Shown here piece by piece: positions 13,001 through 28,000 of a DNA stretch of 64,000 nt (the stretch's first letter is position 1; every line of letters starts with the position of its first letter). The translations under genes were made by a program, and so were the position numbers. The DNA lies in contig VWZP01004609.1 in NCBI GenBank assembly GCA_013396995.1, forward strand, positions 533,557-597,556, written 5' to 3'. The DNA is from Dicaeum eximium. Taxonomy: Eukaryota > Chordata > Aves > Passeriformes > Dicaeidae. A model generated the notes under the pieces. It had not been told where the DNA came from, made no database searches, and worked only from the letters and a program-made list of their open reading frames with translations.

Positions 13001-16000
13001 GCTGCATTCCCCAGCCTTCCTCCCTGCTGCATCCAGCACAGGCCACTGCTCTCTTCAGCTGGGTCCTCCCCCCGTCTCCTCATTTCAGCTACTCCTCCAC
13101 ACATTTGTTCCTTCCTGCTGCATCTCAAAAAGGACGAGCTGTGCTGCTCCTTCCTGCCCTGCCCAAGGGTCCCTGTAGCTCCAGCATTCAGCCTGCCTTA
13201 ATCCCAGCACCCTGCCACCGTGCAGAGGAGCAGCCCTGGCAAACAATTATTGAGGTTGCTGCCACACTGGAAATTTTTTTTTGAAATCCCGAAAGCCTGG
13301 CGCCTCAGCGCTCCGCCCCGCGTGGAGCAGCACTGACCCACCTCGCAGTTTCTTCTGCCAGTTCATCTCGTTGAAGAGGTCTTCAGACTTGAGGAAGAAG
13401 TCGTTGATCTTGCTGCCCTGCTCGTCCCTCTCCGTGGTGTAGTAGATGCGCAGCTTGGACTCCTTGGTGAGGAACTCGCAGATGCTGGGCACGGGGAACA
13501 CGATCTGCTCCATGGTGCGGTCCGACCTGACAATCTGCACAGCAGCCTTGTGAGTCCTTCTGCTTCTAAAATGCCTTATTTCTTGGTTTTCTGCCTGTTT
13601 TGCTCCCCCTTTCAAACCAGCTACATGCAGACACATTTCCAAAGAACAGCAGCTCAACGTAGATTTGATTTAATTGACCTTTCAGAGCAGGTCTACATTG
13701 AACTCCAGAATTGTCATTTCTATGCTGTGGTCTCATTCTGGCAGTACTGGTCTTAGCTGGGATTTCCAAGGGGCCCAGAGAATCCTGCCTCAAAGCTGGG
13801 ATGGAGTTCAGAGCAACGTGGTGGCCCAGTTCAAGAAAGTTGGCAAATCTGAGCCATAAGCAAGTACAAGGAGTAACAGTTATATCTGTATTGTTTATTA
13901 GAGAGTTTTGGGAAGTCACAGAACCATGGACTGGTTTGGTTGGAAGGACCTTAAAGCTCATCCAGTGTCACCCCTGCTAGGGGCAGGGACACCTGCCAGT
14001 GCCCCAGGCTGCTCCCAGCCCTTTCCAACCTGGCCTGGGACACTGCCAGGGCTGGAGCAGCCGCAGCTCCTCCAGGAAATCTCCATATTTGTGAACATTT
14101 TACTTTTATAAAGCTCTTAGATGGCACACGAGGCCAAACTGTCATTTGAATCCAGAAAGAGTGGCAAAAGCTATCACAAACTTTCTGGATTCAGCAACAG
14201 CACCGGCCAAAATGTAACAGAAGTGAAGCCACACTTCCTCCTGCCAAGAGAGCTCTGCTCAGCTCCATCCCCGAGCCCACACATGACAGCTCAGGAATAG
14301 CTCCCCCCGCCACTGCCAGGGAATTAAATAAATAACTCTCTCTATATGTGCTGTACCAGAGACAACAGTGCCCAGGCAGGCAGGCAGAGCCACGACAGCC
14401 CCATGAATAATGCCCCAGGGCATTAATGCCCCCCGTGCCCCCGGGGCTGGGTACCTCGATCTGTGCCGTGTGCTTGGCGTAGAACTCCAGCGCCTCGTCC
14501 CCCTCGATCTGACCCCCTGGCTTCAGCATGTTCTGCAGCTCTTTGTTGTGACGAGCCAACTAAAATAAAGGAATGCACAGGGAGTGGGAGACACCAGATG
14601 TCTCTCTGTGATATTAAATTTCTGATTTTTGGCATAAAAAAAGAAATAGTACGCAGTCAGCTGCTAGGAAAGGGCAAAGTTGACAGAAGGCTTGTTCTGT
14701 TCCAACCAGACACCCTGCAGCTCTATTTTGGGAGCAAGTCAGAATGATTCAAATATGTATTTCTCTAATGCCAGTGTTGTACTCCTCTTTTCCCCATCCT
14801 CTCCCACCCCTTGCCTGGAATCTTTCTGATCACACAGAAATTCACATTTGGTCTGTCCTTCTACACCACCCTAACCCAAAGGTGTGCTCATCACCCAAAG
14901 ATCCAGGCAGGGCCAAAGAGAAAATCTGCATCAACTGAGCAGCACATGCACAGAGCACTGCTCCAAAAATGCTGCTGGATGCTCCAAATTCATCCTGCAG
15001 CACAGTGAGGGTCTGTTTGCTCAGATGCTGGAGGAACAAGAAGTCTCTAATGGAGTGAGAGATGTAGCACCAATATATGAAGTAGATTCAGATAGGGTTT
15101 TCTCCCCTTTGGTTTTTTACCTTTCAAACACACATTGTATCAATACAATGGCTCTGCTTGGCTCCAGCAGAGAGAGAATGTGGCAAGGACCGAGATTTCT
15201 GATTACACTTTAATTGATCTGTGAGTAGAATTTCTTTGGGAGTATAAAGTAACCTTTGATACAGCTGAAAAATAATACACTGCTGCTCAGTGCTGCCAAG
15301 AATTGAGCCACGTGTCCTCAGGAACTCGGTCCAGAGCCTGCCTGCTTCCCACGATAAAAGAAAATTCCCAAAATTTCCTTGTATTATCCTATTTTTGTTT
15401 CTGATGAAAATTAGGATTTGCTCTGATAACAAGAGAAAGTGCAGTGAGTCTGTCTCAGAGATGAGCCATGAAAAAAGCTCCAGGGAAAAGCAGACTGGCT
15501 TTTCCCAGTTTGTGACTCGTGGTGAATCTCTACCTGATGAGCCAAGATATAAATGTTGTGTCCCACGTTCCTCGGAGATGCCGCCACATCTTCCCCATTC
15601 TCTCCATCCTCAAACTCCACTTCTCCCTGCAGATAAGCCTTCTTGATCACTTCCACCTGGAGAAGGAGACAGGCAAGGAGAGGAGGCTCAGGCACAGCGT
15701 GGAGGCTGCTGAGGGCAGCACACCCTGGGCACTCCCATGGACGGGAATGGGAGTGGAGCAGGGACACTCAAAGGGAGGCCAGGGGGTTTCTCAGCATCCA
15801 GGATAAACTGAACTCAGCTTCAGCCCAGCTCACTGCCACAACAACCAGAACCTCACATTTCCCTGAAGGTGACAAATTCCAGGCCACTCTCTCTGCACCT
15901 GTGTCACGTTCTGACCCCGGCTCCAGCACAGCCCCAGGCACTGGGACAAGCCAGTGGTGCTTCAGATCTGCTCGTATTTTCACCAGTTCATCCTGAACCA

Positions 16001-19000
16001 GCCCAAAATCCTGCTAGGGCTGACTGGACAGCTCTTGGGCCACAAGGAATCTTCCCTTCTCTGTCTCCTGAGCAAGTGAACAGCGAGGAGCTGGGGAGTG
16101 ACCCCGGGACTCACCAGCTCCTTGGGCCTCATGTTGTAGAGGATCCTCTCCGCGTTCTCACTGTCGTGCCTGCTCTCCATGATGGCCAAGAGCAGCTTGG
16201 AAGCGTTGTTCTGAGGGCAGGGAAAAGCAATGGGATCACTGCCAGGAGCCAAAAAATGAAGGTACCCAGCCTGAGTGGCAGCACTCTGCTGCCAGAGGGG
16301 CTTCAGGGACACGGGTCCCACAGCCAGCAGCCACTGCAGACAGGTTGTGCCAGCCAGCCCAGGGCTCTCACAGCCTCACCTCACCAAGCCCCCCCTCTCC
16401 TCTGATTACTGACCTACACAACTGAACAGCATTTTTAGCAGTTTATTCCCCAAATCCTACTTATTGAAAGACATCAAATTAACTCCAGCCAAGGTTTAAA
16501 TTTCTAAAAATGCTGCTGTTTCATGCTCATATTGTTTTGTTTTGATTTAAAGATACTGCAGCATCACCACAAGCTCTGAGCTCCCAAATGGTGCAGCTCA
16601 GCTCTGCTGAAGATGCTGCTGATTAAATCAAGGGACAGCCAGGGCTGAAGACACAGACGTGCTTTGCTGCTTTTAACAGAAATCACTCTGCAGTCTGCTC
16701 ACGCCAAGGAACACAGGGAGGAAATGGGAAACTACCACAAGGCACCAGACTACTTTAATACGAACAATTAAGATTAAAATCCATCATGCCTGACAATAAA
16801 ACCCAATAAAAGTATTTAATTTTGAAGTATAATGCTAATCAAGTCTAAAAGCATTTTTTATTTACAATAATAAAAAACCCACATTACCCATTATAATAGT
16901 GTGAGTCGGCAACGGAAAGCAAGGAGACACTGCAGTGTCAGTCAGGGCAGTAAGTCAGAAAGGAAATATTTCTCAAGCACAGGCTGAAGCAAGAGTGCTC
17001 TGGCACTGCTGTTGCTTGAGGGGAACCTGCTCCTGTGTTTTTGTGTGTTGAAACCAGCAGCAGGGCTAATTATTTCAGTATTAGTATGGGCAGCCCTAAA
17101 GAACTGTTGATGATTTAATGTCAACTGATTAAACAACACCAATAAAGTGTTAGGAAAGTAGTTGCAACATAAGAAATTTCACTTCCATTGTCCACGTAAA
17201 AGCTCAGCAACAACAGAACAGTTTTCATCAGCTTTACATTTTTTACAGGAAGTAATTTTAGGATTCCTCAGCATATTCTGAGTGCCTGCACCCCTCATCT
17301 GAGAACTGGTGGCTCCATGTCATCATTTAAAAGATGAAATACCTGTGACAAACAATCTTTGGGCACTGCCTGCAGCTCACTGAGGTATATAATTTTTGGG
17401 CACTTATGAACACTGGGATATAATAAACACCCACGTAATTTTAACAATAAAATTATGTTCTATTTCACTGTTAAGGTGCCTCACACAGAGCATTCACTTG
17501 CCTTCAGCTCCAACACGAGGTCCATCCTCTTCTTTCCCAGAGGGTTGATGTCATTGAGAATTAATGCTGTGATGATGTCAATGCCGTTGGACTCGTGAGT
17601 AGCAATGCAGTTCTGTCCAAAGAAAAGTCATCAGGCTTCACTAATTGCCTGCACTACAAACACAGCCCGGGCTGGTGACCCTGCCAGAGCAGCAGAGTCC
17701 CCTCTGTCATCACCTCCTGGGCTGCCCGAGATGGAAAACTGCACAGAGAGCTCCAGGCAGTGCAACAACAAAAGATTAAGCCATTTTGTTCCAAGCTTTT
17801 CCTCTCCTCAGCCATGGTCCTACTGGAGCCCCTGGCCTCAGGAAGCATGGAGAACCACAGCTGATAAATGAAGCATTTCCATGCCAAAGCGTGCAGGCTG
17901 GAGGAACAGTGTTTTACTGAGATTAGGGAGAGTTTTATTTATTATAAACGTGCCAATCAACACCTACTTCAGTGCTGTCTACACAAAGAATGGGAATTTC
18001 CGTAACCTTCTGCCTACCCTCCAGCCCTGCTCTTGGAATGCTCTGTACCTAAAATGTACAAACAGCAGCTTGCTGGCTTCAAAATCCACAGAGAGCTCTC
18101 CTCTGTTGTTCAACTCCACACCCAGAACACCTAAAGGGTTTTATTCCACCTGACCCAGAGAGCAGAGGGACACTGACAATTCTACCAGGCATGCACAGCC
18201 TCACACATTCTCTTGCAGAGACAAGAAAGACAGAAAAGTCACATTCCAGTCTTTCAGGACAATTTTATGGTTCAACTATTAAGGAAATGGAGAGAATTAG
18301 CAGAAACTGGCATAGGTGCCCAGAGCAGCTGTGGCTGCCCCTGGATCCCTGGCAGTGCCCAAGGCCAGGCTGGACACTGGGGCTGGAGCAGCCTGGGACA
18401 GTGGGAGGTGTCCCTGCCATGGCTTTAGGGGTGGCACTGGGTGAACTTTAAGGCCCCTCCCAACCCAAGCCATTCTGGGATTGTATGAAGTACAGAAATT
18501 CCCCACTCTCCCTGTCCAGTCTAATGAAACAGATCTTAGCAAAGCAGAAATCCTTCTACTGCTTTGAGTGTTTCAACTCCTCAGAGGGGGCCCTGAGAAA
18601 GACAAGTTGATTATGAAGAGTTTATAAAGGAAAAAATTCTCCAACTTGTGGGGCAAGTAAAGTGGGCAGTGTTATAGGACAACAGCAGGCTAGCAGAGCT
18701 GGGGCCCAGGGACAAAGGGGGATGCATTTCCCAGCTCTGGATTCATTACCTGGTTCTCATGGCAGGGCCCCTGACAGTACTCAGTCAAACTTTCCAGGGT
18801 CTGGTTGATCAGTGCCACGTTTTTCTCATTTATATACAGACCCAGAAGTCCAAGTCCCCCAGTTGTGCTCCCACAGATGCAGTCCAGGAACTGCAGTGTC
18901 TCACACACCAGGTTGTAGTTTGTCTTGTTGTTCTGGCAGCGTAGGAAATTCTGTGAGGAGAGCGTCAAAGCCATGAGGGAGGAAAAAAACCATGCAAAAT

Positions 19001-22000
19001 ACTGTTTGGCTGATAGTATTTATTAAGTTCATCCACCCCCAACTCCACTGCATGGTGGATTGCTCTGGGTCACTGTACCAGCAGTTTAAGGCGCTTTCCA
19101 GAGTTAATTTGCAACGTGCTGCTCTCCTGAGCAGCGTGCTGGCTTCACCTTGTACAGCAAGGGACAGAGTGCATCCCATAAACACAGAGATCCATTAGAG
19201 TCTGACACCCCAGCACAAAGCAGGCACTCTGGGAAGCTCTCTGGAGCCTGGAAGCTCCATCCTGCTGCTGCACTTCCCTGCCAAGCACCGCTCAGGGCTC
19301 CCTCCCGACCTCTCTCCAAGGTGGAAGCAGCGATTCCCTGGCTGGGGGCTCACAGCAGCTCCCCCTGCACAGGAGGGACCTGAGGGCACACCTGGCAGGA
19401 AGGTGCCTTGAAATGGAATTCTCCCCACTGCATTTCTTTCCATACAATTATTGTGATTCCTGCTTGAAGCTGCTGATTAGGAGCAGCTCCTCTGATGAAA
19501 AGCTAGATTTGCCACCGTGGATTTAACAGCTTTCTGCTCTCCTACATTCCAAATGAAAAAACACACCAAACTCACCCAAAACTGAAGGACAACTAATGAA
19601 AACCAATTTCCCAGTGACTCAGATGCTGTTTGCCAGTGCATTCCCAGTAATGCTGCAAAGATTAGCAGCCACTACCATTTGCTTTTCCTTCAAGTTTCAG
19701 CAGGAAAACTCTTATTTAGCTTAATTCTAGCAGGTAACAACAATTCCAGGGTGAAAAAGCCCTCAGAGGAACAGGAGCCATGGGAGGATGGAACCAGCAG
19801 GGTCTTTCCTGCCAGCCCAGAGAGCAGCACTAGTCCCTGGCTGTCTCTGCCTGAGTCAGACTAATGAGTCTTTTAAGGCAAACAGAGAGAAATTGCAGAT
19901 TCAATGGAAGGCAAAGCTAAAAAAGGAAAACGCTGTCTATGAATGCAGACTAAAGGTGACAGTGATTCAGCACATTTCAGCTGATTGCTCATTTAGTATC
20001 CTGACTTCTGATTAACTTGTCAGAATTAAAAAAGGTTGATCCTACAGGAATCGGAGCTCGTGGCTTCCCTCCAGGAAAAAAAGCAAAACGAAAGGATAAT
20101 ACCCAAAGTGAGGAAGTAAAATACTCCCTGGCTTCAGCACAGCATTTATTCTGATTACAGCTAAGCTTGTACCTGAGCTGCTTGATCCACAGTCAGTAAG
20201 GAGAGAAGAAGAATGAGGCACAGGACATTGCTAGGCTAAAACAAGGGGAAGGAAAATACTGTAGAAAACAAACCCCTGCTGCACTGTGAGAAACTGCCCC
20301 AGGGAGTGTCTGCTGCTGTCTCAGCCAGGACAGAGTGAACTCTTCATTTTCAGTCCCCCAGAGCATCTCACAGGCTACAGGGTGGGAACAGAACTCTTGA
20401 GTGCTGAGTGTGCCAACCCACTGCTCCCCACAGGAATGACCCCGAGGTGTGCACCCCCTGACAGACCCACAGCCAGGATCACAGCCACAGGCAGATCCAG
20501 GTACAACATGTGGGAAGCTGCACCCACCCCTTCATCCCAGTCCCTGCATTCATCTGGAGAAGGTACTGCAGCTCCTCCAGCCCCAAGGAGGGCTGTGGAA
20601 CAGCAGCCACACGGAGCAAACTGGGGCTGTATCCGGGAAGGGAAGGGCTGACTGCTGCAGAGGGCACAGCACTGCAGCTGCCTGAGCATCCCAGAGACCT
20701 CCTCCTCCTCCTCCTCTGAAGTACAGCAGCTCCTCCAGCATGACTTGCAATTCCCTGTGTTTGCACATCAGCTCCCACAGCTGCCAACAGCCTGGAAAGG
20801 CTCGGTGTGCCCAGCCCACACTTGCACCAGGCAGGTGATCCCAACTCACTCCTCATTCAAATGCAATTCTGGGAGACACTCAGATCCCTGCAGAATCCTT
20901 CCCTGTTCCTTCAGGCAATGAGTCCTCTGGCACTACTCAGTTACAGGTACCAGCTGCAGATACCAAGATTTTGGAGGATCAGATACTTGTACCTTCCCTT
21001 TGGGGCTGAGGGAGAAGGACAAACCTCAAGGCAGGCAGACAGCAAGAGGATTACACTGGAAAGACTGTTCCACCTTTTTCTTTTTGTTACAAAGAGAAAT
21101 CCCTTTTTCTCTCAGAGCTGACTACAGCTACCTGCTGTTTGGGAAATGGAATTGTTCAGGACGGGGAGGAGCTCAGGCCAAGTTTGTGCACTGGCTGGAA
21201 TTCAAGAGTGCTCCTATAGCTGCGGGTGCCTCGCCAAAGGCAGCAGCGGATCCTGCGCGTGCGGTTTGGAGCCGAGCCACGGGAACCGACACCGCCAGCG
21301 GCAGGAAAATCCTCTGACAGAACACACATCAAAGGGCTCTTTTGCTTTAAAATGAGAAAAAGGCTGCTCTATGTAACCTGGGCACTCAGAGATGCTCCCA
21401 GAAGGTTTCCATGCAGCTGGGATCCCACGTGCTGCTGGGGCATTCCCGCTCAGAGGAAGCGATTTGGCAGCTCTGCAAAGCTCTCACAGGGTCCCACGCT
21501 CCTGCCGCCGTGGAACAATGGGAAATCAAGGCAATTATTGCTCTTTATGAGGGCATTTAGCACATTGTACAGCGCATCACCAGCTCCTCATCCCAACTCG
21601 GCAGCACTGAACAAAAATCATCTGAATTGCAGCCCCTTTGTAAGGGGGAACCTGCTCTGGGCTCCCTGGAATTGTACAAACACGTCCCAGGGCACCGAGG
21701 CTGCCAGGACCTTGGGGCACTGCCAACTCCAAACCCTGTCACAAGGCAGCTGGAGCAGAGCCTGGCCCGTCCTCTCCACATCCCCCATCAGGAGTTTGCA
21801 CACATGGGTTCAACTCTAGGCACATGAACAGATCCAAGAAAATCCAGGAGAACCTGGTTACTGGGAAGTTAAGCTTGAGAGCTGCTAGAACCAAAGTCCC
21901 AATGTCCTCTTCATTTCCCTACATGATTTTTCTTTCTTTGCCTCTCCTCTCAAAAGCAAATCAGTAACTTCACAGTACAACACTTGCTTGCTTTCAACAC

Positions 22001-25000
22001 TTTTTAGAAGCCCCAGGAAGTGTAGATCCCACCACCTTTTATGCATGCACCTTTCAAAGACCACTGGATAACTGGATTTGCTTCAATCAGCCCAGCAAGG
22101 TATAAGTACTTTTGGTTTTGATTAATGTCAAGAGCAAAGAGAATAACTGGTCACATAATCCATTTAAAAAGGCCTGGGATTAGGGATAATGGCATGGCAG
22201 CAGTGAACGCACAAGGCACCCTGAGCACAGCTGCCCGGAACCAGGCGGTACCTGCAAATCCCGGTTGTGGTTTTCACAGAGCAGCTGCAGGAAGCGCAGG
22301 ATGGGCTGCATGATGGAGATGACAGCACTCATCTCCAGCTCATCTTTGCTCTTGTCAGCTGCAGCCTGGGCTCCCTCTCCTGCTGAGTAGTGCTCCTCGG
22401 GGTCGGCCTCTCTCCGGTAGGTGTTGTACGCCTTCCGCGTGGCCGCCGACGCCTCCAGCAGCTGGTCCCGGACCTCCTCTGTGATCTGGGTCATGGGCTC
22501 CCTCACTGCAATACACCAGGACACACCTTCCTTAGGGAACTTGGATAAGGAGGGCCAGGAAATCTGTCCACACGTTCCCCTGGTAGCTTCACCTGCTGGC
22601 CCAGCTGTTGAGCAGCAGCTCTTTGGTGAGTACGTTTGGTGTAGGTGAGGGGCTCGTGCCACACTCCGCACCTGGTACACCAACCACAGCAGGGTTATAA
22701 ATTTGGGGAGTAATTGGTTAGGGCACACACATCTAGCTCTAGCAGGAGTTACAGCAAAAGGACCTGCTTTGGAACAAAATTAGGATTTCTTCACTGATTG
22801 TTAGAGAAGGCACTGACCACAACCCACAGTCTGGGGCTGTTCCTACAGATCCCATTTGGGCAGCTTGTCATGAGACAAGGCAGCAGAATCTCAGCTCAGA
22901 AAGCCTTTTCCTCATTTCAACAGCATAACCTCACAAATGGATGGAGAGGGGATGAAGCTCTCGAAATCCTGAGCCAGGGCACCACTGACTGAACTTTGCT
23001 CTGTGGGATCAGAGATCAGAGCATTATTGTATCAACTGAAAAGAGTTCAAAACACACTCCCTGTCACTTCAGAAGGGGAATGACTGGGGATTACCTCTTC
23101 TCTTGTTGGGGACATCTCTGTCCGAGTCTTCATCTTTCTTTTTGTTTCCTAAGTCACTGGTGTTGACTGTGACAGTTGCCTTGATTTCTTGCTGTGCCAC
23201 TTTCATGCGATCATAAAAAACCTTGAAGAACTTCTCAGATTTCTTATCTTCCGTCAGTCGGCAGAAGAAGGAATGCTACAAAAGAAAAGGAACAGCATCT
23301 GTAGCTCCACACACAGGTGTGAATCCAGACAATTCCACCTTTCAGCACTGTGTGGTATCCTGCAGGACTGGGAGCTTCATTAGCTGTCAGTAAGCTGAAA
23401 CTCACAGCAAAGGAAACTTGTAGTTTACTGTGAGGCAGCCCCAGTGTCTCAGCTTTGTTAAGTCCCTCATTAACCACTTGAAATACAGATTTAAAAAGAA
23501 GTGAGGGCAATAAATCACACCAGCCTGATACACTTGGGCAGCCCACCTCACTCTTAACAAGGGAGATAAGGTAAGTACCAGGAATTAAGGTAAGGAGAAG
23601 GGAATTCACTAGAATTTGATTGTCAGTGCAGAAACAAAAAGGTATGAGCAAAACACAGAGGAAGAACTGTCCTGCCTTCCCACCCTCAAGTCTAAGGGAC
23701 TGTGACTCACAGCATGCAAAAGCCAATGTTAATCACAGCCCAAAAATGTCCAAACAGGGCGATGCCGTGAGGGACATCTTGTGCTGAGCTCCCCCTGCCC
23801 TGCCTGCAGCAGGCTCCTTAAAACTCCTTTCAGTTCCCACTCCAATGTAGCTTTACGTGACAGAAAAACTCAAAGCACTGACTACTTTTAAGAAGGTTTA
23901 TTACTCTTCTTCTGCACATATGTGCACAGAGACAGAAAGTTCTCCCTAAAATCGAGGAGAATACAAATCATGTACAGGTCAAGAAGGAGCCAACACAGTG
24001 AGTGATCAGACAACTCTTGATGAAACCAATATGCTGTTACATAAATCAGGACCAGAGCTTAAACACGACTGAAGGATGAACTTGTAAGTGGGTCACCTTA
24101 TGCAGAGCATTATGAAATTAGTTAGCATTCTGCAGCGGCTCGCCATCCAACAGCTTTACATGATGAATAGGAATGAAGCCTGATTTATTGAAAAAACAAA
24201 TTAAAATGGGAACAGCAATATATCCTGCCCGCTCTGCTGCAGAGCACACGGGGCCGTGGCTGCTGCTGCCTTTGATCACTCCCCAGCAGCTGCTGGAGAG
24301 CACAAGGAGTGACTTTGAACACTCCCAGAGTTGTGCCTTTGATTACAGGCAGAGCAGGAGTGTGGCTATTTAAAGAACGTGGTCAATATTCACGAGATAT
24401 CCCTCCCACCTGCCCTTAGCACCTCAGGTAAACTCTGAAGATTGAGTTTATTTCTAGTGATCAGCAGAGAGGAGGGCAAGGAGAACAACCCAGGACAGAC
24501 ATCCCAAATCTAGTCACAGCAGCACGCCCTCCTGACACCCACCCAGAGAGTGCAGCAGGGCAGAGGTGTCAGAGCCCTGCAGGACACGTCCTCTGCCCAA
24601 ATACTGCTGGGCCTGTGATGTGCCACACTGTGATCTGCATGCCCAGCTCCTCTGTTTGTATTGCTACAGTGAAAATAAAATATTGAATCCAAGACTTTCT
24701 ATCAACAATTTGAATGTTTTCTCGTAATGTTTTCCCACGGCTTTAAACTGAAAGAGGCCTGACTTAGATTAGATATATTCAAGAAATTCTTCCCTGTGAA
24801 GGGGGTGAGGCTGACCAACAGCCCCTCAGGAATGGGGTGGGTGAGGCAGCCCAGCCTGAAGTAACTCTGTGACTTGGTGGCTACAAGGACAGACAGAGGA
24901 AGAGTTTGTATCTAAGCAGAATCCTGGAAATTTCACTCTACCAAAATTACAAATAGTAACAGCAACACAATAATTTACAGATAGACCAGCAGAAACCAAA

Positions 25001-28000
25001 AACTCTAGAAAGGCCAAACACTTTCTGAAAAATTTGGTTGTCAGGCAGCAAAGGCCATGACCTGGCTATCAGATCTGCAGAGCCCAGACAGGAGGAGTTT
25101 CCCTGTGATCAAACTGTGCTGAAGGAAAAGCCTTTTTTTAATGAACCACACTAAAGAAATACCTTTTATGAGAGTAATTACTACTTGCTGACAGACTTGA
25201 TTTTTGTCATCTTTTCAAGCTTCTTAACTGAGTTTCCACTGCACTTCAGAGAAAAAACCCCAAATGAAAGGAGCATTTCCAGTAAAGCTTTTTGTGCATG
25301 CTGTGCACACACTGAAGGGGTGTCACCAAATGATTGTTTCAGTTTAGGTCAGGATGCCTAACACCTTCACACATATGAATCAACCACATGCCAGCTCCCA
25401 AAGATACTGTATTTTAAGAGGTGTGATCTTACAAGTTGCGCTCGAGCAGGTAACGGGTGGTGATAATTATGACAGAAATCCTAAAATCTTATTTACAGAC
25501 ATAGCCTCAAAGCAGAAAGTGGAGAAATCTCCCTTTTTAAAACGGAAATCGAGTGGCCATTTTAGAGCACCGTCTGCTGGGGTCCTGGCTTGTGTACAGA
25601 CACCATGGAACCACAGGCTGCTGAAAGAGCAAGTGTGGTGGAACAGCCAACCTCCACACTCCTGTGGGATTCTGAGGAACAGAGCTTTAAACAGCCCTGA
25701 CACTGCAGCATCTGACACCAGCCATCCCTGAGGAGCCAGTCACCATCACACTGGGGTCTGGGAGCTCCTAAAAACCTACTGCAGGCAGGGAGCTGTGTCC
25801 TACAATGAACCAGCAGGGGCTGTGTCTGGCTGTCCTAGCACAGCAAAGCTGTCTGAGAGGTACTGGAGACACGGCACTGAAAGCCAGAGAGGGATTTGTG
25901 ACAAGGGCATGGAGGGACAGGACAGGGGGAATGGCTTCCCACTGCCAGAGGGCAGGGTTAGATGGGACTTCTGAGAGGAATTTCTTCCCTGTGAGTCTGG
26001 TCAGGCCCTGGCACAGGGTGCCCAGAGCAGCTGTGGCTGCCCCTGGATCCCTGGCAGTGCCAAGGCCAGGCTGGAGTACTCTGGGCTAGTCGAAGTTGGG
26101 AGGAAGTTGCCACTCCATGGCAGGGAGTTGGAATTAGATGATATTTAAGGTCCTTCCAACCCAAAGCATCCTGGCATTCTTAGAGTGCTGAACTCACACA
26201 TTGTGAAACTGCATTTTATTTCAGCCTTGTGTAGTTAATGTCTGTTAAGTCAGTGCCCCTGCACAGCAGCCATGGCAAGGCCATGTGAGGTTTGCCCCAA
26301 GAACTCAGGCTCAGCAAAGAGCTTTACAAGGGCCCAGAGCTCAGGGGAGCCCAGCAGATCCCCAGAGCACAGCCACAAGGCCGAGGTCATGGGATGGTGA
26401 TGAATAACACAGCCACAGAAGGAAAGGCAGACCCACCCCACGTGATGAGCACGAGTGTGTGACAGGACAGACACTCACTGTGAGCAACGACATCACCACA
26501 GAGCTCTCCAGCATTTCTAAGAAGGGAGCAACCACCTGCACACACTCATTGTTTCAAGGGGATGGAAGGAGAGCCCAGCACATCTGGGAAGGCAGCACAT
26601 CTGCAGAGCAGCCACACCAGTGCTCCTCCTGACACCCAGATCAAAGCACCACAGAGCAGATCAACCAGTAACACCACTACCAGGAAACCTGTGGAATAAC
26701 TTCCCTTCCTCTCCATCACCCAGCTCTGTTCCCAAGGAATTGCAGCCAGAAGCTTCATGCACAGCAGGACATCCCCCCTACAGCCCTGCCCCTCCAGTGC
26801 TTCCCCTCTGGCCCAAAGGAGGTCAGCAAGTAAATCCCATCATCACCCATGACTTCATCTCCTGGTCCACACCACACATGGCAGAAGAAAAGCTGCAAAT
26901 CCAGAGATGGATTTCTCTGGAAAAGAAACCAAAGGCCAACTTTCAATTGCAGGACCTCGACCAGCTCCAGCCCTGCCCACCCTGGAGCACCAGCAGCCCC
27001 TCGAACTCCCTCACTGACTCAGCCTGTGTTTAATGTGTTTTTTTGGGAAAAGCATCCTGTCTTTCTTGAGCAAGTGTCAGAGATGATGAACTGTGTCTGT
27101 CTATGGTCTGTTCCAGTGGTTAACAACTGTTAGAAACATGTGGTTAAGCTCTTTTTTATGCCATAACTTCCAGTCACTGATATTTTTTTAAGTTTGTGTC
27201 TCTTCTGTAGTTATTCCCAGGAACTTGGTCTCCCCTTCTGACTATTTACATACTCTGTGAAATGTTTACCTAAAGTTTCGTGCTAAACTGAAAATACCAT
27301 TTTTGCTTGCTGACTTTTTATTCAGCATTAATATCATTTTCTGTGGTGGGTATTTTTTGGCATGTTCTTAAATACTGCAAATCATTAACAAGCTGGATTA
27401 TAGAACCACATTTAAAAAAAAAAACCAGCAAAGAACGGGCACATTTCCTGGCATTAGCATTTAATTCTAAGACCTTTGGTATATGTAGTATACAAAATTT
27501 CTAATGATGAGTGGAAGAGAAGCTCAGTAACTCCCCAGCAGTTCAGGGGGGTGGGATTATGGAGGCAGGATAACCACAGGGCAGGGACAAATGCTCCTTA
27601 ACGTGCCTCTCCTACCAGCAGTTGGTAACAAATTGGATTTTAGCCAGCAGAACTGACATCTGTTCTGTGCAGAGTGAAACCATCCAGCACAGCAGTCTGG
27701 TACCTTTGTGCAAGGTGTTCAGAGGACAGAGCTAGGTAACTAATCCACTATAACGTAACTAATCCACAGTAAATTTAATCATGAGTGAGCTTGTGCCCAG
27801 TGTAGGATTGTTAAATGGGAAAAAAAAAACAACCAGGCAACAGCTGAAGGCAGCTGATTTCTAGCCCTTGCCTCTGAAAGCCTTGCCAGTTTGGGCTGGG
27901 TGTGCTGTCCCCTTGACTGGGAACACCTTTCTGTCACCTGGCTCTACCCCCAAGTCACGACTGTTCTGCCAGCCAAGAGAAGGAACAGCAGCTGGATTGT

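Larger units (their letters stand above)
10676..13341 (-). other. Intron between juxtamembrane exon and S1 exon
   Basis: Phase 1, donor CGAG|GTGGGT. Contains a small CR1 scrap at 11293-11325, a TA-rich patch near 11805-11835 and a diverged CR1 at 12812-13005. No exon in between; the reading frame closes directly. Confidence 0.85.
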
